The notes beneath the pieces were generated by a model. That model was not told where the DNA came from and ran no database searches. It was given only the letters and a program-made list of their open reading frames with translations. The position numbers were made by a program, and so were the translations under genes. Below, in pieces: positions 10,380 to 21,839 of a DNA stretch of 64,000 nucleotides. This DNA comes from Ligula intestinalis (lineage: Eukaryota > Platyhelminthes > Cestoda > Diphyllobothriidea > Diphyllobothriidae): positions 14,314,743-14,378,742 of the forward strand of contig JAYGXS010000009.1 in the NCBI GenBank assembly GCA_036362985.1, read 5' to 3'. Each line of letters begins with the position of its first letter. The stretch's first letter is position 1.

Positions 10380-11640
10380 TAAAAAAAGACTGTAAATTAA
10401 GCCAAAAAAGTTAAATATAGTCGTCTAGTAGTCGTATAATAACGATATTATTTTCCCCTTATGAAAAACATCTTTATTCAGATGTGTTTACATATATCTC
10501 AGCTATTGGCTTATACTTAGATGCAGCTCGTCCTTTAAATTCTGGCAAACGTTCGAATAATTTCAGGGTTTTCAAGCTTTCTTCCATATATATAGATTAT
10601 GATCAAAGTTTAGATCAAAACTAAATTCGATGCGATCGTTTTTATGAAGATATCAAGGTGGGCCACATTTCTAAATTATGCAAAACACCAAAACTCATGG
10701 TCGAGCAAACAGAATGGCCACAACCGAAGTCTGATTTTTCTTCGCTTATGATTAACGTAAAAACTTTCCACATTAGGTTACCTCTTTGAAAATCATTTTG
10801 ATTAGATATATAGATGACAGATATTTGTGCATGTTACGATTTTCGACGGTAACGTCAAAGTGAAAATGGAAATATTTGACAGATTTGTGTTTCCAAAGAG
10901 CAGTTGGCGAGCGTAGGTATACTTTAGTTACTTGAAGAAATAAGTGATTGGATTTTGGCTTAAAAAACAAATAAACAATAACTTTTCATTTTATATTGGA
11001 GTATCTTGCAGCATATTTGCTTAGGATCACACCCCCTTTTAAAATCGGGAATGGGAAAAATAGTGGCCGAATATATACTGCTATTTTGCGAAATTTGTTA
11101 AACCTCTGGCTGTCTAAAATACGCATTCACATACTTAACATTTAACAAGATTGCTTTTTACATTAATTTACGCCATAATATAAATGCTATTTCGGTGGCC
11201 ATCCCAAATCATCAATGCGGTAAATCAAAAGGCTGTTAAAACTTTTTAATGGAGATTAGTGTTAAAAACTTCAGGCACTGACCAGAAAAATAATTTGTAC
11301 AACTTTAACTTAGCTTAAAATGAGACTTGAATTTTTGGTTCAGAAATAAAATTTTGTTAAACCTTTCTTGCTTGTGTTGGGGGTTCTCCTATTGCACAAA
11401 GATAAAAGGATTGGGTATGTCATACTAAAAAGCATAGGTCATTTTTTCTTTATGAGGCAGCCCTAGATGTCTCCAAATTCTGCCAATTGCTATTTGATAT
11501 ATTAAACTAAACAGACTGTTTTCCTCACTAAAAGATTTTTTTCAGAATCGAATCCAATCAGTAGATCAAAATAACGTAACTTGATGCAGGCCGACCTACC
11601 AAGTCCCATTTTGATCATGGCGTTGAATGCATTACCTCAC
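10380..11640. other. AT-rich intergenic DNA
   Basis: There is no convincing reading frame, splice-bounded exon or repeat copy. I see nothing else here. Confidence 0.6.
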
Positions 11641-11909
11641 ATGCATAGTAATAGGAGCGTGCTTTCACGCGTTTGAACCTTAACAGACCCCAATGTAGAC
11701 TTTTTTTAAATGGCAAATTCGTTCGTCGACATATACCTGTAGCATATCTAATATAAAATCTGCCGTGTGGAGTCGGTATAGTTTTAGCCTTTGGATCGCC
11801 CCCACACCATCCGGCTTACTTATTAGTGGTTGTTGTTCGTGCGTCAAGTTCAGCCCCGCAGGCGCGTCGGTGAGACACTGTTTGACATTGATCACGTGAC
11901 CTTGTCCAA

Positions 11910-12200
11910 GCGAGCGCAAGGTGCAGTGATTAGAGCATTGGACTTCTAACTAACAAGGTCGATGGTTTGAACCTCGAGTAATGCACCAATTTGTGGGGCA
12001 ACACTTGGGTTGGGTATGACTAGCTTGCGATGGCTAACAAGTCACAAATGGCTATCCTAGTCTCCCTTTCTTTTGCTGGTATTATCCGTCTGCCTAAGTC
12101 ATCAGCCGCCTTGAGGCTTGGCCCGAGCGTAAGCTCCAAAGGCACCAGGGTGGGATGAGTGTGTCCTGTAACTGATCGCTGTGTGCCTATCTGCTTCTTA
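11910..12200 (+). repeat. tRNA-Arg-like SINE
   Basis: The head (about 11913-12000) contains an A box (GTGCAGTGATTAGAGC), the anticodon-stem-like ATTGGACTTCTAACTAAC, which resembles tRNA-Arg(TCT), and a B box with one change (GGTTTGAACCTCG). It is followed by a body with CAACACTTGGGTTGGGTATG, CCGCCTTGAGGCTTGGCC and CACCAGGGTGGGATGAG. The arms do not close as a functional tRNA. The body differs from that of the SINE cluster at 1.4-2.9 kb, so this is a second SINE family. Confidence 0.6.
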
Positions 12201-12355
12201 TTATTGCATGTAGGAAGTATAGCAGTAAGCTGGAACTTGTTGCAGACAGTTTGCAGGAACTGTTCCCCGTCATGTAGGGCTGCGGTTTTTTAGATCGATT
12301 GCCGATGGATAGGCCGCGTATGTTTTCCTCTTTGGAACGTTTGTGGTGCTTGCTG

Positions 12356-12601
12356 TCAATCTACGAGTGCTAATCGAACCTCTTGGTATCCCTGGAATAA
12401 GAGTAGTTGCCCGGGCATCACAATGGAATCAACGTTGCCATGCATGACCTTCCCGTGTATAGTAATATAGAGACACAGATCTACTTCTGGAGCGCCCTTC
12501 AAAATCAGTCTGACTTTTTCGGACTCCAAAGGATTTAGTCGTTTCGGGATATCACACTCCTGGACACTCGCGGACTCCAGATATGAAGCATTGGATACTA
12601 T
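12356..12601 (-). other. Unassigned open frame of 81 codons
   Basis: The minus strand is open from 12601 to a TGA at 12356. The frame lacks an early ATG and has the composition of an ordinary soluble protein: a charged N-half (CDIPKRLNPLESEKVRLILK) and a hydrophobic, alternating segment ending LLLFQGYQEVRLALVD. I do not recognise it. It could be a host exon or part of an unrecognised element ORF; no strong acceptor site precedes it. Confidence 0.25.
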
Positions 12602-12981
12602 TCAAAAATCTCGTCATAGTAGAGTTTTTATTGTGTCGAAATTCATCAGAAGACGGAATCAAAGTGGAATTTGTTTCTCAAGTAGTTGAACTGAAGTCGC
12701 AATCTTCAAACAAACAAGCGAAAACAGCCTAAAAGACCACGTTACAAGGTTCACAAGCTTTCTTGAAGATAAGCAGTTATTCAGGACCTAGAAGATCTAC
12801 AAACGGCTGAGTCGTTCCTGAATATCCTGCATATTGTTTATGCATATTTGAAAGTGCTTATAAGCAATTAGGCGTATTGTCTACTCAGTCTGCTTCAAAT
12901 ATTTGCAATACTCTACACACCGTCGTTATTTGAATATCAGTCAACACACTACGTCACAGTCACAAAGGCAAATTTAACATT

Positions 12982-13581
12982 TTGAATTTAATCGTTTCGT
13001 GTACAACTAAAATGGAAAAAGAAACTATTGCTCTCGATAATTCTACAAGGCTGCTAGTGGGACCGGGAATCGAACCACGGATGCCTCGGGTGGAAGTCGA
13101 ATGGCTAACCGATGGAGATATCGAAACGTGTAGCCGTAAGGATCAAATTCAGTCATCAAATACAAAATATCGGTTACGAAGCTTATTGAAAAGTCCTCCT
13201 GCCAAGCGAACTAAAAGTCTTAAATGTTTAAGGGGGGCGACTCATAAAGATGAAGCCTGCCTATCATATTTTACCCTTCTTAACAAATTTACGAAACTTG
13301 AGGAAGTGGTTAATAGTCTTAGAGTGGAGCTGGAAGAGCCGAATAAATTTTCTCGATTTTTACCTCAAGAGGAAACACTGGCGATGCATGAACTGAAGGG
13401 GGGGGATCTAACGTACGCAGCAGCAGCATCCCTCGCCGAAGCGTCTAGGCGCAAAAATGATCAGGCAAGTAACATAAATGGTCAAGTTGTCCTCGACGAG
13501 GAGCACCATGATCAAGATTCTACCGAAACATCTCTAACGATCTCCGCGACTGATACTCTGCGCCAAATTTCAGCACATTAG
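12982..13581 (+). pseudogene. CR1-like ORF1, N-terminal part
   Basis: A 199-codon frame. Residues about 90-120 (LLNKFTKLEEVVNSLRVELE) have a leucine-heptad pattern and could form a coiled coil, as in many LINE ORF1 proteins. The early part (residues 20-50) overlaps a minus-strand sequence with a B-box-like GGTTCGATTCCCGG, so the frame may include an old tRNA-like insertion. The first ATG may not be the native start. Confidence 0.5.
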
Positions 13582-13732
13582 GAACTTTCCGAATTAAAAA
13601 CCCCGCTAATTATATACTCATTATCCGGACCAAAAGTGCAAAATGTACCCAGCACATAAACCACTCCAAGTGGGTATGCTAAGGCTGCATACAAATTACA
13701 GAAGGAAACCACAAATGTAGAAGGGGGGCAGC

Positions 13733-14437
13733 ATGAAGCCAGACCTGATCAGTGCCATCCCAGACTCCAAAAGAAGCCTATCTCTGGTGATGGTAACGAA
13801 AACACAAAGTAAAAAAATTCCTTACAACATCTCGGGGTCTTCCGATAGCAGTAAGACTGGAAATACATCAAGGGTTTCCCTTGACCGACGAAAGTGCATA
13901 GTTGTTCAAGACGAGTCAAACGGAACTACAGGTGAGGCCTTACAGAAGTCGTCCATAAATCGGAAAAACAACATTATCATACAGAAAGTTCTTGAGTCCA
14001 CGTTTGACAGTACAACTGAACGAGTTACACATGACTATGATCGAAGAAACGAATACGTCAGTGCTGTCCTAAAGAATGGGGAAACATATGCCGTAAATCA
14101 AACCTTTCGTCTGTGTAAAGCAGACCTAGGCCGCGACCTACAAACAAACCCAAGGCCTCTCGAAGTTATATTCAATAACAAAGGCTCGGCATCAAAACTG
14201 CTAAAAGGAAAAACGGCAATACGAAATTCGCACAAGCAAGCGTTTTTGCAGCCAGAGTTCGAGCCAAAGGAATGGATGAAAATGAGGCAACTAAGGATAG
14301 AATTGAGAGAGAAGACCGAAAGCGGGGCAAAGGGCCTGAAAATAAAACATGAGCAAATAATACAAGTCATGGAGCCCTTACTCTGGCTTAAACCTGTCAC
14401 GATGAGGGTTAAGCCTCACGGAGTAAACTATCACTAA
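13733..14437 (+). pseudogene. CR1-like ORF1, C-terminal RRM-like part
   Basis: A 234-codon frame. Its C-terminal third (RLCKADLGRDLQ, PRPLEVIFNNKGSASKLLK, FEPKEWMKMRQLRIELREK, GAKGLKIKHEQI) follows the layout of the RRM-like nucleic-acid-binding domain and C-terminal segment of CR1 ORF1 proteins: a PRPLxVxF strand, a K-rich helix, then a PxxR..R..L.EL.ER.. helix. It would bind the element RNA in a ribonucleoprotein. It is separated from the upstream segment by stops at 13582-13732, so the copy is defective. Confidence 0.6.
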
Positions 14438-14990
14438 AGACCCTAACCAAAAATGTACAAAGCTTGTTGAACAAGCTGACCGAATTCAAAAACTTGGTCA
14501 ATGAGGTGAAACCAGACATCATGGCTTTAACTGAAACCTGGCTTTCAAAAGATATCACTGATTCTGAATGATCCCTTAGAGGATATCAGCTTTTCAGGAA
14601 ACACAGAATAACGGTCAACCCACTGGCTTCTCAGAGAACGAGGAAGTGCTCTCGGGCTCCCAAAAATGGCCAACTAAGCCCAAGTGCTAATATAAGCTAG
14701 CCGAGCTTGAGCACGAGTCAAACAAAAAAGGCACCTTCGCAGACCAAAATGAACAGGAGCGCTGAACCTCGAAGCGAATCTGTCCTAACAAACCCTAGAG
14801 AAGCAGAAGGGGACGACAGTCGGAAGGTAAATACCATTGAAGGTTGTTCTGAAGAGTGAGGCTGAGGTCCAGCTATTGTTAAGCAGGAAACCAATACTTA
14901 GAAACTCACACTGACGGTTTTTTTTTCAGCGGGATTTTCCCCCGCGGAGCGGGAGTAACGGAGATTGCTAAAAGTAGAACTCCACGGGAG

Positions 14991-15740
14991 ATGCGAACTC
15001 GGCGAGGGCAATCTTCGAATTCTGAACGGGGAGATCGTCCATGTCCCGAGGTCACTCCTCTGGAGAAAGCCGATAATATAAACAGCCTAGTCGGGATGGA
15101 CAACAGTCCGTCTCCATCAGCACCGACAGATCCCTGCATGCAATCTCACGCAAGAGGCAGCCGCCTGCATAAAGTGGTGACAAAGTCTAAATTGAGCTTT
15201 CTTTACACTAATGCCCAAAGCCTTCCCTCAAAAATTGATGAACTCAAGGCAGTACTTTCGGAGCGGAAACCTGATGTAGTTGCCATAAATGAAACATGGC
15301 TAAAAACAGAAATCGCAGATTCGGAGATTTCGATTCCAGCATACCAGCTTTTCCGCAAAGACCGCCAAAACCGACAAGGAGGTGGGGTTGTCGTGTCATG
15401 TCAGAACTGAAATCTCTGTTGTAGAAAGAGAACACACTCTAGCCCTGGAGTATGAGTCCGTCTGGTTGAAGATCAAGAAGGCGAATTCACAGAACCTTGA
15501 ATCCTGGCCGTTTACCGGCCACCAAACATTCTGAGTGGAGCCGACGACTCGCTCCTTGGTCTGGTAAAAGAAGCTGCTAGCCACCAGGAGGTTCTCATCG
15601 TTGGTGACTTCAACGCCCCTGCAATTGAATGGATCAGCCTGACAGTGGAGGCAGCGTCAACTTCCTTTAGTTCCAAATTACTGGATCTCATACTTGACCT
15701 ATCTCTAGTTCAGAACGTTTAGGGCATAACCAGATTTCGA
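14991..15740 (+). pseudogene. CR1-like endonuclease (APE type), broken
   Basis: The first frame (14991-15410) carries LSFLYTNAQSLPSKIDELK and then VVAINETWLK, the N and E catalytic boxes of apurinic/apyrimidinic-type LINE endonucleases. After a stop at 15410 another frame gives EVLIVGDFNAPAIEW (about 15590-15636), the GDFN box. A third region gives ITRFRENQ.A.CLDLIFT (about 15727-15785). The enzyme would nick target DNA for target-primed reverse transcription. It is split over several frames. Confidence 0.7.
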
Positions 15741-15761
15741 GAAAACCAGCGGGCTATCTGT

Positions 15762-17853
15762 TTGGATCTCATTTTCACGAAGGATTCGTCCTACATAGAT
15801 GAAGTGCATTCAAGTCCTTCGCTCGGTAAGCGTGAACATACGACGCTAATGTGGGATTACTCACTCCATACTCCATGGCTGAGGAAAACGGAGGACCAGC
15901 CAAACATATGGAAGGCAGATCTCAATTCAATGAAGAATGCAATATCGTCCGTGTATTGGGACTGCCTACTCAAGGGGGATCCGGAGGAGGATTGGAAATC
16001 ACCCAAGAGGGTTGCATTAGATCTGATTAAGCGCTTTTTTCCGGTAAAGGTACACAAGACGACTAGTCGTCCTGCCTGGTTGACGAGAGACCTTAACAAG
16101 CAACTGAAGAATAAGAATAGGAAATGGAAGTTATTCAGGAAAACTGGGTCGCCAGTACACCTCGAGGAATTCCGACGCCAAAGAAATGCAGTAAAAAGAT
16201 CAATTCGCCAGACCAAGAACAACTATGAATCAAGAATCCTTTAACAGGCCGAAGGAAAGCCCAAAATTCTGTTCCGCTATATTGACAGAAGATTAAAAAG
16301 CAAGGATCCTGTCGCAGTACTTAGAATGATGATGGCAGAGAAGTCGTTGAGAATGACGAGAAAGCCGAGTACTGTAGCCGGTTATTTGCCTCTGTATTCA
16401 CTAGGGAAACCGAGCTTCATTTGGATAATGCCAACAGTGCTGTTGTAAACGCCGGTCCAGCACTTCATTCTCTAATATTTCCAACATCTGTAGTTGAGAG
16501 GGAGCTGCAGAGCCTCAAAGAAGCAAAGTCATCCGGTCCAGACAATATACCAGCCAAGTTCATTAAAGAATTGGCAAGTGAACTCTCAGAGCCCCTAGCA
16601 CATATCTTTTGTTCTTCATTTGAACTAGGAAAACTGCCATCCGAATGGAAAATGGCAAAACCCACACGAAGGTCAACAATTACCGACCCGTCAGCCTAAC
16701 TTGCATTTCCTGTAAGGTGATGAAAACGATAATAAAGAAGACGACAGTGAAGTTCTTGGAGGATAACAACCTACTGTCAGGGCTCCAACACGGCTTCAGA
16801 AAGAACCATTCTAGCCTTTCCAGCCTTATACTCTCTACTGAGCAGTGGAATTGCGCACTGGATGAGGATGGTAAGGTTGAAGTTATCTATACGGACTTCA
16901 GGAAGGCATACAACAGCGTCCCACATAAGCGTCTAATGTATAAATTGTCAGAAATTGGCATGAGAGGCAACCTGCTGACATGGATCACATATTTTCTCAA
17001 AGGGCGATCGCAAACTGTGTGCATCGGTGACTCAAAGTCAAACCCTACATCTGTGCTGAGTGGCGTCCCCCAAGACTCTGTCTTAGGGCCACTGCTCTTC
17101 CTTACCTATATCAACGACTGTGTCAACGACCTGATCTGCAGCGCTGTCATGTTTGCTGACGACGGCAAACTCTGGAGAGCCATCAGGTCTGACGCCGATA
17201 GGAAAGCGCTTCAAGAGAGTCTCAATCGACTTAGCTGCTGGTCTGCTCGTTGGCTCTTAAACTTCAACATTAGTAAGTGTGTGGTTTTAAGAATCCGTAC
17301 TAGAAGGACTGATGAGGAGAACGATTCCTTCCAATACCTCCTCGATGGGCACCCACTTTCAAATGTGAACGAACAAAAGGATCTCGGTGTTCTAACAAAT
17401 TCCTCACTTAAACCATCTACTCAGTGTGTAAAGGCAGCTAAACGCGCGACACATGTGCTGTTTGCGATTAGGCGGGAATTCGTCAACATTGACAAGGAGC
17501 TCTTCAGGAAAACCTACGGAGCGTTTGTTCGGTCCCACTTGGAGTATGCTGTCCAGGCCTGGCGTCCGTGGTTCAAGAAGGATTACCTGCACCTGGAACG
17601 AGTGCAGGCGAGGGCTACGAAGATGGTCAAGAATCTTGGTCATCTGCCTTATGAAGACAGACTGACCGAACTTGATCTTTTCCCTCTCAATTATAGGCAA
17701 CTCCGCGGTGACCTCATACAAACCTACCCTATTGTTAGAGGCCAAGAATGCGCCCTAGAATTTGATGATTTCTTCGAATTGGCTCGGACTGACCACCTGC
17801 GGGGTCATTCCTTTAAACTACAGAGGAAACCGGCCCGTATCGACGTTCGATGA
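15762..17853 (+). pseudogene. CR1-like reverse transcriptase, broken
   Basis: Frame 15762-16244 covers the linker before the RT. Frame 16421-16699 encodes RT box 0/1 (EAKSSGPDNIPAKFIKELA). A frameshift near 16650-16690 leads into the 402-codon frame 16645-17853, with NNYRPVSLTC, GLQHGFRKNHS, motif A YTDFRKAYNSVPH, box B SGVPQDSVLGPLLFL and motif C FADD (17152-17163), then the thumb and PWFKKDYLHLERVQ. The usual G of VPQGSVLG is replaced by D. The catalytic aspartates are present. No RNase H domain is seen, as in CR1. Confidence 0.8.
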
Positions 17854-18032
17854 AAGCCTTCTCTCAGAGGGTCATTGGAGCGTGGAACGGACTCCCGGAA
17901 GATGTGGTCCTCTCAGATACTGTTGACATTTTTAAACACAAACTTGATTCTCATTTGCTGAGAAACTGTGGCAGATATAATGAACAAAGTGTCAGTAGCA
18001 GCACCTTGCAACTGGCTCACACTTATCGCTGA
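17850..18032 (+). pseudogene. CR1-like ORF2 C-terminal segment
   Basis: FSQRVIGAWNGLPEDVVLSD and the following helix are the conserved end of CR1-type ORF2. The segment is shifted out of frame from the RT frame that ends at 17853. Confidence 0.7.
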
Positions 18033-18259
18033 TGTTAAGCCTACATTTGTACATTTGTATTATGTACTATCGTTACGGTGGACCTATTATGCGATTTAGG
18101 TTATGAATAGGGAGCTCAAGGGCGAAAGCCTTCTTCCCATAATAAAGTGACTTAAATAGGGGACAAGGGCTTATAGTCTATGTCACTTGTAAGTTGACAG
18201 CCACGGCTTAAGTACCTTTCCGAACACGAGATGTGGAAATGCTAAATATCACTATATCT

Positions 18260-21010
18260 ACTAAGTAAACCAGGCTACTGACGCCTTCGGTGACATACCG
18301 CCCGGCAAACCATACTCATGACCAAGACACTATCCTCATAGCTGAATTGTTTAGAGTTAGTGAGAAAAAAGACACCCTCATCGTTGGAGACTTTAACGCT
18401 CCTGATGTTGACTAGCAAACATGGACTGCACAGGGTCTTCAAGACAACTTCAATCACAAATTACTACAATGTGCCACAGAAAAACTGCTCTGCCAAACCG
18501 TTGCGTTTGGAACGCGGGCTAGGGTAGGATAACAGTTGAACTGTCTCGAACCTATCTTTACGCGAGAGGAGGAAACTGTGATTGACCTGTAGGATCGACC
18601 CCCATTAGGGTCAAGCGACCATATTATGCTGTATTTCAAGTATTCGCTGTTCTCCAAACCCTACTCCTCCGACGCATGGGAAAGTAACATTTGGAAGGGC
18701 GACTTCCCACTTATGAGAAGAGAAATTTCAGAGGTATCATGGGAAACAGATCTCCAAAGTGGGGCAAATGAACAGTGGATGACCTTTAGCTTGACGTTGA
18801 AAAGAACTGTTTTTCCCAACTGTCCCTTCAGAAGAAATACAAGTACGAATTACCCGAAGTGGATGAACTCAAACTTGCAGGCCACTTTCAAACAAAGAAA
18901 CCGCTTCTGGAGGCGCTACAGATTAACCGGCTCCGATAAAATCTTAAGGGAGTATAAGCAACAACGTACCATTTGTAAAAGAGAAGCTTCTAAATGCGCA
19001 AGAAATACGAGTTGAACATATTAAACAAGTCGTTGGAACACCCCATGATATTGTACGGTTACATAAGAAGCACGAAGAGATCTCAGGAACTGATCCCTGC
19101 CCTTAGATCAGCCGATGGACAACTGGTGACCGAGGACCAAATGAAAGCCTCCCTCCTATCCGATATCTTTGAATCCGTCTACACCCGAGAACCTACAACT
19201 TTTGCTGCCGGTATGTCCGCTCATTGACCGATAACTGCACCCTTACTCTCCTCCTCATTGCCCAAAATAGAGGACCTAGAGTTTTCACACAACACTTTCA
19301 GGGCTGAATTACTCCAACTTAAGCCTGCCAAATCACCTGGACCGGACAAAATTCCTGCACTAGCACTAAGAGCATTAGCTAAAGAACTATGCAAACCCCA
19401 GGCTGCCATCTTCCAAAAATTTTTGAAGAAAGCGAACTCCAAGAGGAATGGAAGTGGGCAAACGTCACCCCGATCTATAAAGGAGGTTCACGACTTGATT
19501 GCGCAAATCGTCGTCCTGTCAGTCCAACTTGTAGCGCGTGCAAAGCAATGGAGCGCATTATTAAGAAGCATTTTATGTATTTCCTCGACAGCAACAAAAT
19601 ACTATGTGATGGACAGCATGGCTTTCGCACAAAAGCTCTTGCCTCACGAGTGCTCTGTACTCACAGGAAAAGTGGACAAAGGCCGCAGATAAAGGCTATC
19701 CAATTAATTTCATATTCTTCGACTTCAAAAAGGCCTTTGATAATGTACCAAAAAGGCTTCTTCTGCGGAAGATTTGGGACGAGGGAATTCAAGGAAAAAT
19801 GTATAAATGGATCATTAGCTTCTTGTCCCTCAGAGAACAGAGGGTCGTTGTCGGAAACTTAACCCCAGAATGGACAAAGGTCGAGAGTGGTGTACCACAA
19901 GGCTCAGTTTTGGGTCCACTGCTATTCCTGATTTACGGTAACGACTGCCTCAATGTGCTTGATTGCGCAGCTGTCATGTTTGCGGATGACATAAAAATAT
20001 AAGCTGAAATTAGGTGCACCGACGACGTTAAGAGACTACAGTCGAACATCGATTAACTGGTTATCTGGTCGTCCACGTGGCTTCTTAACTTTAATGTATC
20101 CAAGTGTCTTGTTCTACACATAAGCCCGGGGCGAAAAGTGCCACCGAAACACAGTTATTTTATCAATGGTGCCGCATTCAACGAGGTTGAGACACACAAA
20201 GATCTGGGTATATGGAAAACCGCAAACTTGATGCAAACAGAGCACTGTAAAAAGTCTGCCCAGAAGGCATTTAGTACCCTGCACTGGATCAGACGAGCGT
20301 TCAATACCTTTCGACCTGAACTCTTCGGTAAAATATTTGGCACCTTTTTGAGACCACATCCTGAATACGGAATGCCAGTTTGGACACCGTGGTTGAAGAA
20401 AGATATGGAGCTTCTTGAACAAGTGTAACGCAGGGCGACAAAGATAGTCGATGGTCTCAGGGACTTACCATATAAGGAGAGATTGATCAAACTTGACATT
20501 TTTCCTTTGTCTTCCAGGAACGTTCAGTGCAGCCTGCTCTGGACATTCCAGATAATCCGGGGCCACATTTCCTTACTAAAATTGGAGGATTTCTTCCAAT
20601 TATCCACCAATACTCAGCTGCGTGGCCATCGTTACAAGGTCGTAAACGAGCGCACCCGATTAGACCTCCGAAAATACTTCTTTAGTCAACGCGTGTTTCG
20701 GCCATGGAGCTTGCTTCCAAGCGAGACGGTTTCCGCTGACACAATTGCGGAATTTAAAAGAAGACTCGATGTGATTTTATTTGACAAAAGGCAACTTTTA
20801 CAACACGATTTCCTACTGCCAGCACTGTGAACCAATTTTCTGGCTTTTGACCATTTTCATTCTTTTCCGTGAAAATTTACTCAAAATTCTGTCATGATAT
20901 CATATGGGCTCCCCCCGACTGCACATCAACTGTAAGAACAACCTTGTTTGCGTTCTATTTATAGGGTCCTCAAGGGCATTTCTTGCCTGTAACTCTTGAA
21001 TATATGCATA
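18260..21010 (+). mobile_element. CR1-like LINE copy C (5'-truncated)
   Basis: A second ORF2 follows copy B head to tail. Landmarks: GDFNAPDVD (about 18390-18415), SSDHIM near 18617, a linker (18626-19015), RT box 0 (19258-19440, PAKSPGPDKIPALALRALAK), box B VESGVPQGSVLGPLLFLIY (about 19887-19940) and motif C FADD (19979-19990). A thumb follows (20138-20428) and then the C-terminal FFSQRVFRPWSLLPSETV (about 20680). The 3' UTR ends near 21000 with a diverged version of the shared tail (TAGGGTCCTCAAGGGCATTTC). Many stops and frameshifts are present. It is a distinct, diverged subfamily relative to copy B. Confidence 0.78.
19799..20002 (+). pseudogene. RT catalytic core of CR1-like copy C
   Basis: A 67-codon frame with box B (GVPQGSVLGPLLF) and motif C (AVMFADDIKI), then a stop. 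Motif A is on the preceding frame (FFDFKKAFDNVPK near 19720). Both catalytic sites are conserved in sequence although the ORF is broken. Confidence 0.7.
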
Positions 21011-21099
21011 TTTAGTTAAAAAATTCCTTTTTGCAATGACTAGGTCCTTTGGGTCTAAAATATAAAATTTATTTATTTTATTGAAGTAGGGTCAGGTTT

Positions 21100-21600
21100 A
21101 GGCTCATATCGACGTTCAGTTATACCATCAAAGTTCCCAGACCCTCATCCAACTGCCGGGTTTGTGTACTGATCATCAGCAGTCAAACGTTTCAACTTTG
21201 AATATTTGGCTCACCGTTGTATCGTCCAGCGATCCTCTGTTTAATAATAATAATAATGTGGATTAACTGGGTGCCAACCCAAATTATAAAAAGCAGCTCC
21301 TACATGCACTTAAGGTCATCAATATAAATAACGGTTTGCGAATTTTTTTGACTGTTTGAATTTCATTGATGTAAAGAATGAAGAGTGGAGGACTCAAGAC
21401 CGTGCCTTAAGAACGCCGCTTGTGAGCAGTTGCGGCGTTAATTGCTATTGACTACTAAAACCTTTTAGCCGCAGTGAGACAAGGAGGAGCCAATGATGTC
21501 GAGCGGAGTAATCCGAGCACCTAGACGTTTCAGGTTTAGTAACTCTCTGCGGCTCTTGATCAAAGGCTTTATAGGAGTAAGGGCTAAAACGATTGACCCT
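21100..21600 (-). pseudogene. Antisense fragment of a non-LTR reverse transcriptase
   Basis: On the minus strand, scattered frames read KAFDQEPQR (about 21570-21543), then GTVLSPPLFILYINEI (about 21400-21353), then YIDDLKCM (about 21325-21300). These correspond to motif A, box B and motif C of a LINE RT, in the right order and spacing. Motif C reads YIDD here, where LINEs usually have YADD or FADD. Frames are broken throughout. Confidence 0.5.
21244..21258. repeat. (AAT)n microsatellite
   Basis: A short run of TAA/AAT trinucleotides next to the antisense RT fragment. Confidence 0.8.
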
Positions 21601-21604
21601 TATA

Positions 21605-21800
21605 CCTACAATTATCGAGGTCTGGGTTCCTTAGGAGATAGGAGAAGTCTTGGGAAGGCCAGAGTAGAAGGAAGAGTTCATTCTGTACACAGGATGGAAA
21701 GAGTGTTGACTCGCGGATGCCCGCAGTTCGGCTGCTAGGGCGTAAATTCCGGAAAAACCAGAGCATCAGGAACCGCCGGCGAATGCTTTGTCCCAGGGGC
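21605..21800 (+). repeat. Interspersed repeat, family R1 copy 2
   Basis: GGGTTCCTTAGGAGATAGG, GGGAAGGCCAGAGTAG and TTCATTCTGTACACAGGATG match the R1 copy at 255-480 in order and orientation. Confidence 0.5.
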
Positions 21801-21839
21801 CAATGGGGCTGCTGATGACTAGACTAGCGCGTGCGAACG

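Larger units (their letters stand above)
12960..14620 (+). mobile_element. CR1-like LINE copy A (ORF1 and start of endonuclease)
   Basis: This is the 5' portion of a CR1-type element. Two ORF1 segments (12982-13581 and 13733-14437) are separated by stops. After a stop at 14437, the beginning of an endonuclease is readable (LLNKLTEFKNLVNEVKPDIM, then ALTETWLS, near 14465-14550) and breaks off. That text parallels the endonuclease start of copy B at 15200. Copy A has no RT; it is cut off and followed by copy B in the same orientation. Confidence 0.7.
14990..18165 (+). mobile_element. CR1-like LINE copy B (endonuclease, RT and 3' tail)
   Basis: The most complete CR1-like copy in the window. Order: endonuclease (14991-15740, several frames), linker (15762-16244), RT (16421-17853), C-terminal segment (17850-18032) and a short 3' UTR. 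The UTR ends near 18165 with AATAGGGAGCTCAAGGGCGAAAGCC and TAATAAAGTGAC, a tail also found at the other CR1 ends in this window. At least five stops or frameshifts interrupt ORF2. Confidence 0.8.
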
